Positions 17,073-25,823 of a stretch of DNA of 64,000 bases are shown one piece after another. The notes under the pieces were generated by a model. That model was not told where the DNA came from. It worked only from the letters and a program-made list of their open reading frames with translations, and searched no databases. This DNA is from VXYL01 sp965116345. GTDB taxonomy: Bacteria; Pseudomonadota; Gammaproteobacteria; Pseudomonadales; Azotimanducaceae. Location: positions 3,472,001 through 3,536,000 of the forward strand of contig OZ220680.1 of assembly GCA_965116345.1 (NCBI GenBank), given 5' to 3'. A program made the translations under genes and the position numbers. Every line of letters starts with the position of its first letter. Position 1 is the stretch's first letter.

Positions 17073-17549
17073 GTGCCGAAGCGCCTCCGCCGCGGCATCG
17101 AGGTCGCCGAGACCGGTCTGCTGGTGGTCTTCCTCACCGCGATGCTCGGCGTCGCGGTCTACCAGATCGTCTCACGCAACGCCTTCGGGGCAGGTGTGGT
17201 CTGGGGCGAGGAGTTCGTCCAGATGGCCGTCCTTTGGCTGACCATGGTCGGCGGCGCGGTCGCCTCGGGTGCCGACAGCCACATCCGCATCGACATCGTG
17301 TCGCGCTTCGGCGGACCGGAGTTGCAGGCTGTCGCGGCTCGCGCCACCGCGCTGTTCACGGCCTGCGTCTGTGCCGCCCTCGGGTGGTTCTCCATCGACT
17401 TCATCGAGTGGGACTTCATCGATGGAACGCCCGGCGTGGGCGCGGTGCCGGCATGGGTCTGCGAGACCATCATCCCCGCCGCCGCCGCCGTCATGACATT
17501 GCGCTATCTTCGCCACGCCATCTGGCCGCGGCCGAAGGCAGCACGATGA
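17073..17549 (+). CDS. dctQ: TRAP transporter small permease, DctQ family
   Basis: 158 residues from a GTG start 2 bp after the receptor stop. Four hydrophobic helices are visible: GLLVVFLTAMLGVAVYQIVS, VQMAVLWLTMVGGAVASGA, a third near ALFTACVCAALGWFSIDFI, and the last near IIPAAAAVMTLRYL. WGEEFVQMAVLWLTMVGGA matches the DctQ signature region. It forms a complex with DctM in the inner membrane. It overlaps the dctM start by 4 bp (ATGA). Confidence 0.9.
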   Translation: MPKRLRRGIEVAETGLLVVFLTAMLGVAVYQIVSRNAFGAGVVWGEEFVQMAVLWLTMVGGAVASGADSHIRIDIVSRFGGPELQAVAARATALFTACVCAALGWFSIDFIEWDFIDGTPGVGAVPAWVCETIIPAAAAVMTLRYLRHAIWPRPKAAR

Positions 17550-18817
17550 TCTGGGCAGGCATCGCCCTCGTCGTGCTGATGGCGCTCTTGGGCGCGCCGT
17601 TGTTCGCCGTGGTGCTGGCGGCGGCCATGCTGGGGTTCATGGCGGTCGGCGTCGACCTCGCCGCGGTGGCGATCAACATCTACGACCTGACGGACAAGCA
17701 GCTCCTGGCGGCGCTGCCGTTCTTCACCTTTGCCGGCTACCTGATGGCCGAGGCCAAGTCCTCGGAGCGGCTGATGGCGCTGATCCGCGCGCTGTTCGGT
17801 TGGATGCCGGCCGGTCTCGCGATCGTCGGCTTCATCGCCTGCGCCCTGTTCACCGCCCTGACCGGCGCGTCCGGGGTCACCATCGTCGCCCTCGGTGCCC
17901 TGCTGCTGCCGATGCTCACGTCGAGCGGCTACAAGGAACGCTACAGCCTAGGCCTGGTGACGACGTCCGGCAGCCTGGGCGTGCTGATCGTGCCGTCGGT
18001 GCCGCTGATCCTCTACGGCGTGGTCGCCCAGCAGATGGACCTCGGCGAGCCGTTCACCATCCAGCAACTATTCATGGGCGGCCTCGGACCTGCCTTGTTG
18101 ATGGTCGTCCTGCTCTCCGGATGGACCATCTGGCGGCACGGCGATGTGCCGCGCAGCCGCTTCGACGCGGGGGATGTGTGGCGTGCGGTGAAAGCCGCCA
18201 GATGGGAGATCCCCCTGCCGTTCGTGGTGCTCGGCGGCATCTACTCCGGCTACTTCGTGATCTCCGAAGCCGCCGCGATGACCGCGGTCTACGTCCTGAT
18301 CGCCGAAGTCGCGCTGTACCGGGAAGTCTCACTGCGCGCGCTACCGGGGGTGATCCGCGAGTCCATGGTGATGGTCGGCAGCATCCTGCTCATCCTCGGT
18401 GTGGCGTTGGCTTTCACCAACTTCCTGGTGGACGCCCAGGTGCCCCAAGCGCTGTTCGACTTCATGCAGGAGCACGTCTCGAGTCCCCTCACGTTCCTCC
18501 TGCTGCTCAACATCCTGCTGCTGTTGCTCGGCGCGATCCTCGACATTTTCGCGGCCATCGTCATCATGGTGCCGCTCCTGCTTCCCGTTGCCGTCGGCTA
18601 CGGCATCCACCCGGTCCACCTGGGGATCATTTTCCTGGCCAATCTCCAGATCGGCTATTTCACCCCGCCCATCGGCATGAACCTGTTCATCGCCAGCTAC
18701 CGCTTCGATCGCCCCGTGCTGGAGCTCTACGCGGCCTGTCTGCCGTTCATGGGTGTGCTCCTGCTGGCGCTTGTCGTGATCACCTACTGGCCTGGTTTGT
18801 CCCTCTGGTTCCTGTAG
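17546..18817 (+). CDS. dctM: TRAP transporter large permease, DctM family
   Basis: 423 residues with about a dozen hydrophobic segments. Family motifs: GAPLFAVVLAAAMLGF, LPFFTFAGYLMAEAKSSERL, LTGASGVTIVALGALLLPML, VPSVPLILYGVVA, and NLQIGYFTPPIGMNLFIASY near the end. It is the sodium-coupled transport subunit of the TRAP system formed with the three preceding genes. It is the last gene of the operon; 155 bp separates it from the next. Confidence 0.92.
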   Translation: MIWAGIALVVLMALLGAPLFAVVLAAAMLGFMAVGVDLAAVAINIYDLTDKQLLAALPFFTFAGYLMAEAKSSERLMALIRALFGWMPAGLAIVGFIACALFTALTGASGVTIVALGALLLPMLTSSGYKERYSLGLVTTSGSLGVLIVPSVPLILYGVVAQQMDLGEPFTIQQLFMGGLGPALLMVVLLSGWTIWRHGDVPRSRFDAGDVWRAVKAARWEIPLPFVVLGGIYSGYFVISEAAAMTAVYVLIAEVALYREVSLRALPGVIRESMVMVGSILLILGVALAFTNFLVDAQVPQALFDFMQEHVSSPLTFLLLLNILLLLLGAILDIFAAIVIMVPLLLPVAVGYGIHPVHLGIIFLANLQIGYFTPPIGMNLFIASYRFDRPVLELYAACLPFMGVLLLALVVITYWPGLSLWFL

Positions 18818-18972
18818 GGCATCCGGGTCGTCCCCATGAGCCGATCCGGGTCGCCAGGTCAACGAGTTCGGCATCCGGTCGACTGTTTCGAACGCCTTCG
18901 CAGATGCCGTGGCGTGCAATGACTGCGTTGCCGCTTAAACTTGACCCTTCCAACGAAGGCTGAAGGAGTTTC

Positions 18973-20106
18973 GTGTTCACAGGGCTCGAATTCGAAGCGG
19001 TCGACTTGCCGCCGGAGGCCGAAGCGTTGCGCGGCGAGGTTCGTGAGTTCACCTCGAAGGCACTGCCGGCGGACTACTGGCCGAACTCCGACTTCAACGA
19101 GGGCCACAGCCCGGACTTTTCGCGCAAGCTGGGCGAGCGTGGCTGGATCGGGATGACCTGGCCCAAGCGCTTCGGCGGGGGCGAGCGGACGTTCTTCGAA
19201 CGCTACGTCGTCACCGAGGAACTCCTGGCCGCCGGTGCGCCGGTGAGCGCCCACTGGATTGCTGATCGGCAAAGCGGTCCGCTGCTGCTCAACTACGGCA
19301 CGGCAGCGCAGTGCCGCAGCTACCTGCCCCGTATCGCGCGGGGCGAGTGCTACTTCTCCATCGGCATGAGCGAGCCGAACTCGGGGTCCGACCTGGCGTC
19401 GGTACGCACCCGCGCCGAGCGCGTCCGTGACGGCTGGGTCGTCAACGGGACGAAGATCTGGACCACGGACGCCCACCGCAACCACTACATCATCGCCCTG
19501 GTGCGCACGGAACCGCCTTCGGAAGACCGTCACGCGGGCCTCTCGCAGTTGCTCATCGACCTGCAGGCCGACGGCGTCGCCGTGCGCCCGATCCGCAACC
19601 TGGCGGGGGGTGAGGACTTCAACGAGGTGGCGTTCGAGGACTGCTTCGTTGCCGACGACGGCCTGGTGGGGGAACCGGGCAACGGCTGGACCCAGGTGAC
19701 CAGCGAATTGGGCTACGAGCGCAGCGGCCCCGAACGGTTCCTGTCGGCGTTCCGCGTTCTCGTCGAGTTCGTGCGCGCGGTGGGGAACGACCCGTGCCGC
19801 GACGAGGCCGCGCTGATCGGGCGCCTTGCGAGCCACCTGATGACGCTGCGGCGGATGTCCATCTCGGTCGCCGGCATGCTGCAGCAGGGTGGCAACCCGG
19901 CGGTGGAGTCGGCATTGGTCAAATCCCTCGGCAACGACTTCGAGAAACTCGTCGGCGAACTCGTTCGGCTGCAGGTGCCCCCGGGTCATCCAGGGCTCGA
20001 ACGGTGCCTGCGCCAGACGCTGTTGCACTCGCCGTCGTTCACGCTCCGGGGCGGTACCCGGGAGATTCTGCGCGGCGTCATCGCCCGGGGCCTGGGACTG
20101 CGCTGA
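18973..20106 (+). CDS. acyl-CoA dehydrogenase
   Basis: 377 residues from a GTG preceded by AAGGAG. Motifs: WPKRFGGGERTFFERYVV, FSIGMSEPNSGSDLASVRT (flavin and substrate loop), WVVNGTKIWTTDAH, and LRGGTREILRGVIARGLGL at the end. The final motif is the RGGT-type ending of dehydrogenases that work as the large partner of a two-gene acyl-CoA dehydrogenase. The partner gene follows at once, overlapping by one base (TGATG). Probably one heteromeric flavoenzyme acting on a bulky or side-chain acyl-CoA. Confidence 0.9.
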   Translation: MFTGLEFEAVDLPPEAEALRGEVREFTSKALPADYWPNSDFNEGHSPDFSRKLGERGWIGMTWPKRFGGGERTFFERYVVTEELLAAGAPVSAHWIADRQSGPLLLNYGTAAQCRSYLPRIARGECYFSIGMSEPNSGSDLASVRTRAERVRDGWVVNGTKIWTTDAHRNHYIIALVRTEPPSEDRHAGLSQLLIDLQADGVAVRPIRNLAGGEDFNEVAFEDCFVADDGLVGEPGNGWTQVTSELGYERSGPERFLSAFRVLVEFVRAVGNDPCRDEAALIGRLASHLMTLRRMSISVAGMLQQGGNPAVESALVKSLGNDFEKLVGELVRLQVPPGHPGLERCLRQTLLHSPSFTLRGGTREILRGVIARGLGLR

Positions 20107-21014
20107 TGGATCGGCTGATCGAGGACACCGCCGAACGCATCTTCGCGGATCATGTCGACAAGGCCGCGCTCGATGCCGCCGAGTCCGGCGAGTTTCCGAA
20201 CGCGCTTTGGGAGGTCGTGCGGGACTCGGGTCTGCACCTTGTCGGCAGCCCGGAGTCCGGTACCGAGGTGGGCGATCTCTACGGTTTGCTTACGGTAGCA
20301 GGTCGACACGCCGTGCCGCTGCCGCTGGCCGAGGTGCTCATCGCCAACTCCGTGCTCGACGAGGCCGGTCTCACCTCCATCGCCGTTGACGGCGTCGCCC
20401 CCTGGGCACGGATCGCGGACCGTGTACTGACGGTGGATGGCGAGTTCAGTGGCCGTTTCGATACCGAGCCCGGCAGCAACCTTGCCGGCGAGAGCCGCGA
20501 CCGCGTCGTGCTGTTCGACACCGAGAGCGTCGATCTGCCGGGCGACATGCGTGAGCGCATGGCCCTTTGCCGGGTTGCGCTGATGTCGGGCTGTCTCGAG
20601 CGCATCCTCGGCATGGCCATCGCCTACGCCACCGAACGCGAGCAGTTCGGGCGGCCGATCTCCAGGTTTCAGGCGGTGCAACACAATCTGGCCGTGCTGG
20701 CCGGCGAGGCGGCTGCGGCCCGTTGCGCCTACGACGCCGCAGTGGCGTCGGTGGACTCACCTGGATTCGTCCACCACGTTGCCGCGGCCAAGGCGCGCGT
20801 CGGTGAAGCCGCCGGCATCGCGGCCGAGATCGCCCACCAGGTGCACGGCGCCATGGGCTTCACCCACGAACACAGCCTGCACCACTTCACGCGCCGACTC
20901 TGGGCTTGGCGCGACGAATACGGTCGGGAGAGTCACTGGCAGGAAATGCTGGGTCGGCGGATCGCCATGGGTGGGGCGGACTCCGTGTGGGATTTCGTCG
21001 TTGACGCCGGCTGA
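20106..21014 (+). CDS. acyl-CoA dehydrogenase family protein, short partner subunit
   Basis: 302 residues, shorter and more divergent than the upstream gene. The N-terminal half keeps little of the substrate loop, while the C-terminal four-helix domain is clear: YATEREQFGRPISRFQAVQH and AAEIAHQVHGAMGFTHEHSL. This short-plus-long pairing resembles the heterotetrameric acyl-CoA dehydrogenases used in sterol side-chain oxidation, though substrate here is unknown. The start codon overlaps the partner's stop, supporting equal translation. Confidence 0.85.
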   Translation: MDRLIEDTAERIFADHVDKAALDAAESGEFPNALWEVVRDSGLHLVGSPESGTEVGDLYGLLTVAGRHAVPLPLAEVLIANSVLDEAGLTSIAVDGVAPWARIADRVLTVDGEFSGRFDTEPGSNLAGESRDRVVLFDTESVDLPGDMRERMALCRVALMSGCLERILGMAIAYATEREQFGRPISRFQAVQHNLAVLAGEAAAARCAYDAAVASVDSPGFVHHVAAAKARVGEAAGIAAEIAHQVHGAMGFTHEHSLHHFTRRLWAWRDEYGRESHWQEMLGRRIAMGGADSVWDFVVDAG

Positions 21015-21597
21015 ACTGTACCGGGTCTTTGCCGGGCGCTCGATTCGGGTTGCCGCGAGCGAGTGTCTACTCGGCCGGTCCGTGCGCTGGAACGGCGAAC
21101 ACAACGGCGACGTCTGGCCCCGGCATCGCGTCGAGCAGCTGTTCACGCTGGTTGGACTGTGCCCGGAAGTGGGCATCGGCATGGGCGTGCCACGGGACCC
21201 GATCCGGCTCGTCGGCGAGGCGTCGGCGCCGCGCGTGGTGGCGGTCGAGAACCCGCAGCTCGACTACACGGACGGCCTGCAGGCGTACGCGCGCGACGTG
21301 GCGTCGACGCTGGACGGAGTTCACGGCTACATCTTCGCCGACCGTTCGCCGAGCTGCGGACTCGCCGGCGTCAAGGTCTACGATACCGACGGCTCCTTCC
21401 GGCGTGTGGGGCAGGGCGTCTACGCCGCGGCCGTGCTGGCCGATCACCCGGACATCCCCGCCGTGGATGCGGAAACGCTCGCCGACGAGAACGTGTTGCT
21501 CGACTTCGCCGTCGCCGTGGTTACGCAAAGCGACGAGGTGTGCCTTCGCAACGGCCGGCTTCGCGACGCCTTATGGGAGATGCTCCACGCGGACTGA
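21001..21597 (+). CDS. DUF523 family protein
   Basis: 198 residues from a TTG at 21001, 14 bp inside the upstream gene; no better start lies near. Signature elements of DUF523 (YbbK-like): RVAASECLLGRSVRWNGEHN, LCPEVGIGMGVPRDPIRLV, and FADRSPSCGLAGVKVYD with two conserved cysteines. The function of this family is not established. Overlap with the dehydrogenase gene implies cotranscription, but a metabolic link is unproven. Confidence 0.85.
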   Translation: MTPAELYRVFAGRSIRVAASECLLGRSVRWNGEHNGDVWPRHRVEQLFTLVGLCPEVGIGMGVPRDPIRLVGEASAPRVVAVENPQLDYTDGLQAYARDVASTLDGVHGYIFADRSPSCGLAGVKVYDTDGSFRRVGQGVYAAAVLADHPDIPAVDAETLADENVLLDFAVAVVTQSDEVCLRNGRLRDALWEMLHAD

Positions 21598-21650
21598 GTG
21601 CTCCCAAGCACTGGCTGGACGATTCGATCCTGCTTTCGCGCCACCTTATC

Positions 21651-21689
21651 TGGCGCAATATTTGGCGCAATAAGCCATACCGCGCCAAA
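21651..21689 (+). promoter_or_regulatory. TTTGGCGC palindrome, probable operator of the Fic-like gene
   Basis: TTTGGCGC (21661-21668) and its complement GCGCCAAA (21682-21689) form an inverted repeat, with an additional TGGCGCAATA direct copy at 21651-21660. The sites lie 60-95 bp before the gene at 21746, whose product has an N-terminal helix-turn-helix. Autoregulation is plausible. Confidence 0.5.
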
Positions 21690-21745
21690 TAAACTCTTTT
21701 GTGGCACGATAGTGTCCGATCACGCCAAAACAAGCCGTTCAACTC

Positions 21746-23154
21746 ATGCCGAAGAAGACTCCCTCCGTGGAGATGGATGCCATTGTCCAAGCGGTCGCGC
21801 GACACGTTGGCGGTGCGCGTCTCCAGGAACTCCTCGGAGCCGCCGCAGTCACGTCGAAGCGAACGCTGCAACGGCGTCTTTCCGCCCTAGTGGCCCAAGG
21901 GCGATTGATCCGGGACGGTGCCGGCCAAGGCACACGCTACCACGCTGCCAACGTGCAGGGAGCGCCGGAGGACGCTTCTCGAACCGTCGTTCCCGTCCGG
22001 GGCCGTATGCCCTCCCACTCGGCCCGCAAGGGGTGTCGATTAGCCGTGCTGTCCGCGCACCAGTCCCTCGGCGTGCACCGGTAGGATACCGTCGTGCCTT
22101 CCTCGACGACTACCACCCTGGACACACCTGGTACCTTTCCGAAACCACGCGGCGCCAACTCCATGGATTCGGGTCTTCACCCGACCGTGAGCGACCGGCT
22201 GGCACCTACGCCCGCAAGATCCACGAGCGGTTGCTGATCGACTTGTCGTGGAATTCGAGCCGCCTCGAAGGCAACACGTACTCCCTGCTCGACACCGAGC
22301 GCCTGCTGAACGAAGGCCTGCCGGCGGAAGGCATGGACCCCACCGAGACTCAGATGATCCTCAACCACAAGGCGGCGATCGAACTACTCATCGATCACGC
22401 TGACCATGTGGGGTTCAACCGATACACGATCCTAAACCTGCACGCGCTCCTTGCCGAGAACCTGCTTCGGGATTCGGCCGCTTGGGGCCGGTTGCGATCC
22501 GCGCCCGTGGAAATCGGTGGGTCGGTCTATCAACCCCTGGCGGTTCCACAACTCGTCGAGGATTGCTTCGACGAGATTCTCAGGAAGGCAACGGACATCG
22601 ACGACCCCTTCGAGCAGGCGTTCTTCGCCCTTGTGCAGCTCCCGTACCTGCAGCCTTTCCTGGACGTCAACAAGCGAGTCTCGCGGCTTGCCGCCAATCT
22701 GCCACTGATCCGCGCCAACTTGTGCCCGCTGTCATTCGTCGACGTGCCGATCAATGCCTATGTGGACGGCTTGTTGGGCGTGTACGAGCTGAACCGACTC
22801 GAGCTCCTTCGGGATGTCTTCTGTTGGGCCTACGAACGGTCTTGCGCGCGCTACTCCGTCGTCCGCCAGTCCCTTGGCGAGCCCGATCCATTCCGGCAAC
22901 GGCACCGTGAACTGATCGTGGAGTTGATCCGACGGGTTGTTCGGGCGGGGATGACACGACGCGATGCCGCCGAACTGATTCGCGCTCAGGCGACTACCGC
23001 CCTGCCGAGAGCGGACGTGGCACGATTCGTCGAGGTCGTGGAAACGGATCTTCTCAACCTGCACATCGGGAACATCGCCAGAGCGGGTCTTGTACCCAAG
23101 GAGTTCGAAGCGTGGCGCGCCGCTTGGCGTGAGGTTGAATGTCGGGCGCGTTAG
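21746..23154 (+). pseudogene. Fic-family-like protein with N-terminal HTH, frameshifted
   Basis: The first ~85 codons encode a helix-turn-helix region (VTSKRTLQRRLSALVAQGRLI). The coding signal then moves to another frame near 21995-22005, continuing LPLGPQGVSISRAV, then YLSETTRRQL, SWNSSRLEGNTYSLLDTE (the SxxEG-like inhibitory-type segment) and YLQPFLDVNKRVSRLAAN. Total length is one base short of a multiple of three, so a single-base deletion (or sequencing error) explains it. The Fic motif has Gln where AMP-transferring members have His (HPFx..GN), so even the intact protein may not be a standard AMPylase. A TTTGGCGC palindrome lies upstream. Confidence 0.8.
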
Positions 23155-23187
23155 GGAAGGTCTGATTAAGACCTTCCCTAACGCGCC
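23145..23187. terminator. 19-bp perfect hairpin at the junction of two convergent genes
   Basis: The stem pairs 23145-23163 with 23169-23187 around loop GATTA; its core is TTAGGGAAGGTCT. The stop codons of both the Fic-like gene (23152-23154) and sodC (23178-23180) are TAG triplets inside the palindrome. It resembles a bidirectional terminator but lacks a T-run. The same core palindrome occurs at 35384-35414 and 59098-59128, and half of it at 7322-7337. Confidence 0.65.
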
Positions 23188-23807
23188 GCCTTGACGATCA
23201 CGCCACAGGCTTCCCGCGCGCCGCCTGCGCAACCCGCATCTTCACCGCCCGGGCAGTAGGAGTCCGGGTCGACGTGGATGATCAACGCGCTGCCGTCTGC
23301 GTCGAACAGCGACAACGGACCGTCCGACAGGGTGACCCGGGTGGTGATCGTGCGGAGCCTGCCACTGCCCAGCGGGGTTCCGTCGTCGAGGGTGACGTCA
23401 CCGCTCAAGTCGGTGACCTCGATGTTCACCAGGTCCCCCGCATGGAACGGATGATTGCCGTCGGGACTCGAATGGCCGTGGGGACCGGGGTCGAAGTGGC
23501 CCTTGGCGGCCGAACAGGGTTCGCACTGGCCGGTCTCGTGGATGTGGACGGCGTGCTTGCCCTCGGTCAAGCCGGCACGGATCCCGATTTCCACTTCGAC
23601 GACCTTGATGCCCTCGTCCGAGGCACGCTCGGTCAGTCGCGCCCGACCGATCGTCCGCCCCGTGTCGCAGCGCTTGATGACGGTAGTGGCCGTTGCGGCG
23701 CGGGATTCCGCGTCGTTGGTTTCATCCTCGGCTTGGGCGCTCGCGGCACCGGCCCAGGCGACGGCGCAAGCGGCTATGCCCAACGTGCCCAACGTGATCG
23801 TCTTCAT
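23178..23807 (-). CDS. sodC: superoxide dismutase [Cu-Zn]-family protein
   Basis: 209 residues from the ATG at 23807. A signal peptide (LGIAACAVAWAGAASAQA) is followed by an acidic stretch and a Cu-Zn SOD domain. Copper ligands are in HAVHIHETGQC; zinc-loop residues in HFDPGPHGHSSPDGNH; HAGDLVNIEV follows. The C-terminus reads ALIIHVDPDSYCPGGEDAG, where the usual final copper His is present in IIHVDPD, then GGAREACGVI, typical of the SodC end. It detoxifies periplasmic superoxide. It converges on the Fic-like gene, sharing a hairpin. Confidence 0.9.
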   Translation of the reverse strand: MKTITLGTLGIAACAVAWAGAASAQAEDETNDAESRAATATTVIKRCDTGRTIGRARLTERASDEGIKVVEVEIGIRAGLTEGKHAVHIHETGQCEPCSAAKGHFDPGPHGHSSPDGNHPFHAGDLVNIEVTDLSGDVTLDDGTPLGSGRLRTITTRVTLSDGPLSLFDADGSALIIHVDPDSYCPGGEDAGCAGGAREACGVIVKAAR

Positions 23808-23927
23808 CTTCGGTTCCCCCCACCGCGCAGCGTGGAACATCCGCGCGGACTCACTCGGATCGTCGGTGCCGGTGGCGGGGTTGTCAAGGACTGCGCCTCG
23901 GCCGCTGGTGAACGCTCTCGGTTGACA

Positions 23928-25823
23928 TCATGTCGCGGTCGCTTCCCGGTCCTTGTCGACGGCACGCCAGCGCTGGGTCGTTTCGTTCAGTCCCTGCTGC
24001 CGGTAGAGGGCCGCGTAGCGTCCATCCGCCGCCATCAGTTGGCGGTGATCGCCGGCCTCGACGATGCGGCCGCCGTCGACGACGAGGATGCGCGTGGCGT
24101 TGCGGATGGTCGACAGCCGGTGGGCGATGACGAAGCTGATGCGTCCCTTGAAGATCTCGGCCAGCGCGCGCTGGATGGCGAGTTCGGTCTCGGTGTCCAC
24201 CGACGACGTGGCTTCGTCCATGACGAGTATCTGCGGATCGGCGAGGATCGCCCGCGCCAGCGACACCAGTTGTTTCTGGCCTGCCGACAGCCGGCTGCCG
24301 CCTTCCCCGGCCGGGGTGTCGTAGCCCTGTTCCAGGGCGGTGATGAAGTGATGCGCCTCGGCGAGGCGCGCAGCTTCGACCACTTCGTCATCGGTGGCGC
24401 TCAAGCGGCCGTAGCGGATGTTGTCGCGGATGGAGCCGCTGAACACGTGGGCGTCCTGCAGCACCATGCCGAGGTTCGACTGCAACCAGTAGAGGCTTCG
24501 GTTGCGGTAGTCCGTGCCGTCGATCAGCACCTGTCCGGCCGTGGGCTCGTAGAACCGGCAGATAACGTTCACGAGCGTGCTCTTGCCGCCGCCGGTGGGA
24601 CCGACGATGGCGATGGTCTCGCCCCGGTGGGCGACGAGGTCGATGTTCTCGAGCACCGGCTGTTCCGAGTCGTAGGCGAAGCCGACGCCTCGCAGCTCGA
24701 TGCTCTGGATGCGTGCCCGGCCCCCGTCCGCGGCGAAGCGCCCGAGGCGTCCATCCTCGGACTCCCGGGTCACCATCAGCGCTCGCAAAACGCTTTCGGA
24801 GTCCTGGATCTCGGGTTGGGCGTCGATCACCGACAGGACGCGTTCGGCCGCGGCCTGGGCCATCTGCAGTTCGATGAACCACGACGACATGATCTCCGCG
24901 GGCCAGAAGAAGTTGCGTGCCAGCATGGTGAACGCGACCACGGTACCGGCCCCGATGAGGCCAAGGTAGACGAACGAGCCGCCGACGGTCAGGACGACGT
25001 TGACGGCGACGGACGCGATCACGAGCACCAGTGGCAGGTATACCGCCGCGAGCACGAGGTTGCGCACCGACGCTCGGTACATCCGGTCGGTGAGGGTGCC
25101 GAACTGCCTGGCATTGGCACCTTGGCTGACGAACGTCTTGCTGGTCAGCACCCCCATGATGGACTCGTTGAACGACCCGGTGATCTCCGAGTTCGTGCTG
25201 CGCACCAGGCGTGCGCTGTGCAGGATGCGGCGGTGGAACTTCACCGACACCCACCACACCGCCGGCAGCACCATCATCACCAGGAGCGCCAAGCGCCATT
25301 CCATCACCAGCATGGCGCCCACCAGGCCGATCATGATCGTGCATCCCCAGACCAGGTCGACAAAGCCCCAGGAGAGGATGCCGGTCAGCCGGTCGCAGTC
25401 CGCGGTGAGGCGTGCCATCAGCCAACCCACCGGACGCCTGTCGAAATACGAGAACGACAGCCGCTGGAGGTTCTGGAACGCATCGAAGCGGATGTCGTGG
25501 CTGACGAAGCAGCTCACCCGTCCGGCGATCCACTCGAAGCCGCCGATCGCCAGTGCCACCACGAGGTTGCACAGCACGTAGAGCGTGCCCCACAGGCCGA
25601 AGGATGCGTCCATGCCATTCTGCTGGACATCGTCCACCACCCACTTGGTGAACAGCGAGTAGCAGACCTCCACTGCGGCAGTTGCGATCGCGGAGACGAC
25701 CAGGAAGGCGAGTTCCCGCCGGTAGACCAGCGCATAGCGGAACAGGCGCTTCCACAGGTCGATCTGCACCCGCCCCGGGGTGTCGTCGAAGCCGTCGTCG
25801 TGTTGCTCGTCGTCATACGGCAT
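23928..25823 (-). CDS. type I ABC exporter, fused membrane and ATPase domains
   Basis: 631 residues. The N-terminal half has six membrane helices typical of ABC_membrane (LFRYALVYRRELAFLVVSA, then FEWIAGRVSCFVSHDIRF). The ATPase half has Walker A IVGPTGGGKST, signature LSAGQKQLVSLARA, Walker B ILVMDEATSSVD and IAHRLSTIR. It is the second gene of a minus-strand pair; its start lies 11 bp inside the end of the upstream exporter gene, suggesting a heterodimer. Substrate could be a lipid or drug. Confidence 0.92.
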   Translation of the reverse strand: MPYDDEQHDDGFDDTPGRVQIDLWKRLFRYALVYRRELAFLVVSAIATAAVEVCYSLFTKWVVDDVQQNGMDASFGLWGTLYVLCNLVVALAIGGFEWIAGRVSCFVSHDIRFDAFQNLQRLSFSYFDRRPVGWLMARLTADCDRLTGILSWGFVDLVWGCTIMIGLVGAMLVMEWRLALLVMMVLPAVWWVSVKFHRRILHSARLVRSTNSEITGSFNESIMGVLTSKTFVSQGANARQFGTLTDRMYRASVRNLVLAAVYLPLVLVIASVAVNVVLTVGGSFVYLGLIGAGTVVAFTMLARNFFWPAEIMSSWFIELQMAQAAAERVLSVIDAQPEIQDSESVLRALMVTRESEDGRLGRFAADGGRARIQSIELRGVGFAYDSEQPVLENIDLVAHRGETIAIVGPTGGGKSTLVNVICRFYEPTAGQVLIDGTDYRNRSLYWLQSNLGMVLQDAHVFSGSIRDNIRYGRLSATDDEVVEAARLAEAHHFITALEQGYDTPAGEGGSRLSAGQKQLVSLARAILADPQILVMDEATSSVDTETELAIQRALAEIFKGRISFVIAHRLSTIRNATRILVVDGGRIVEAGDHRQLMAADGRYAALYRQQGLNETTQRWRAVDKDREATAT

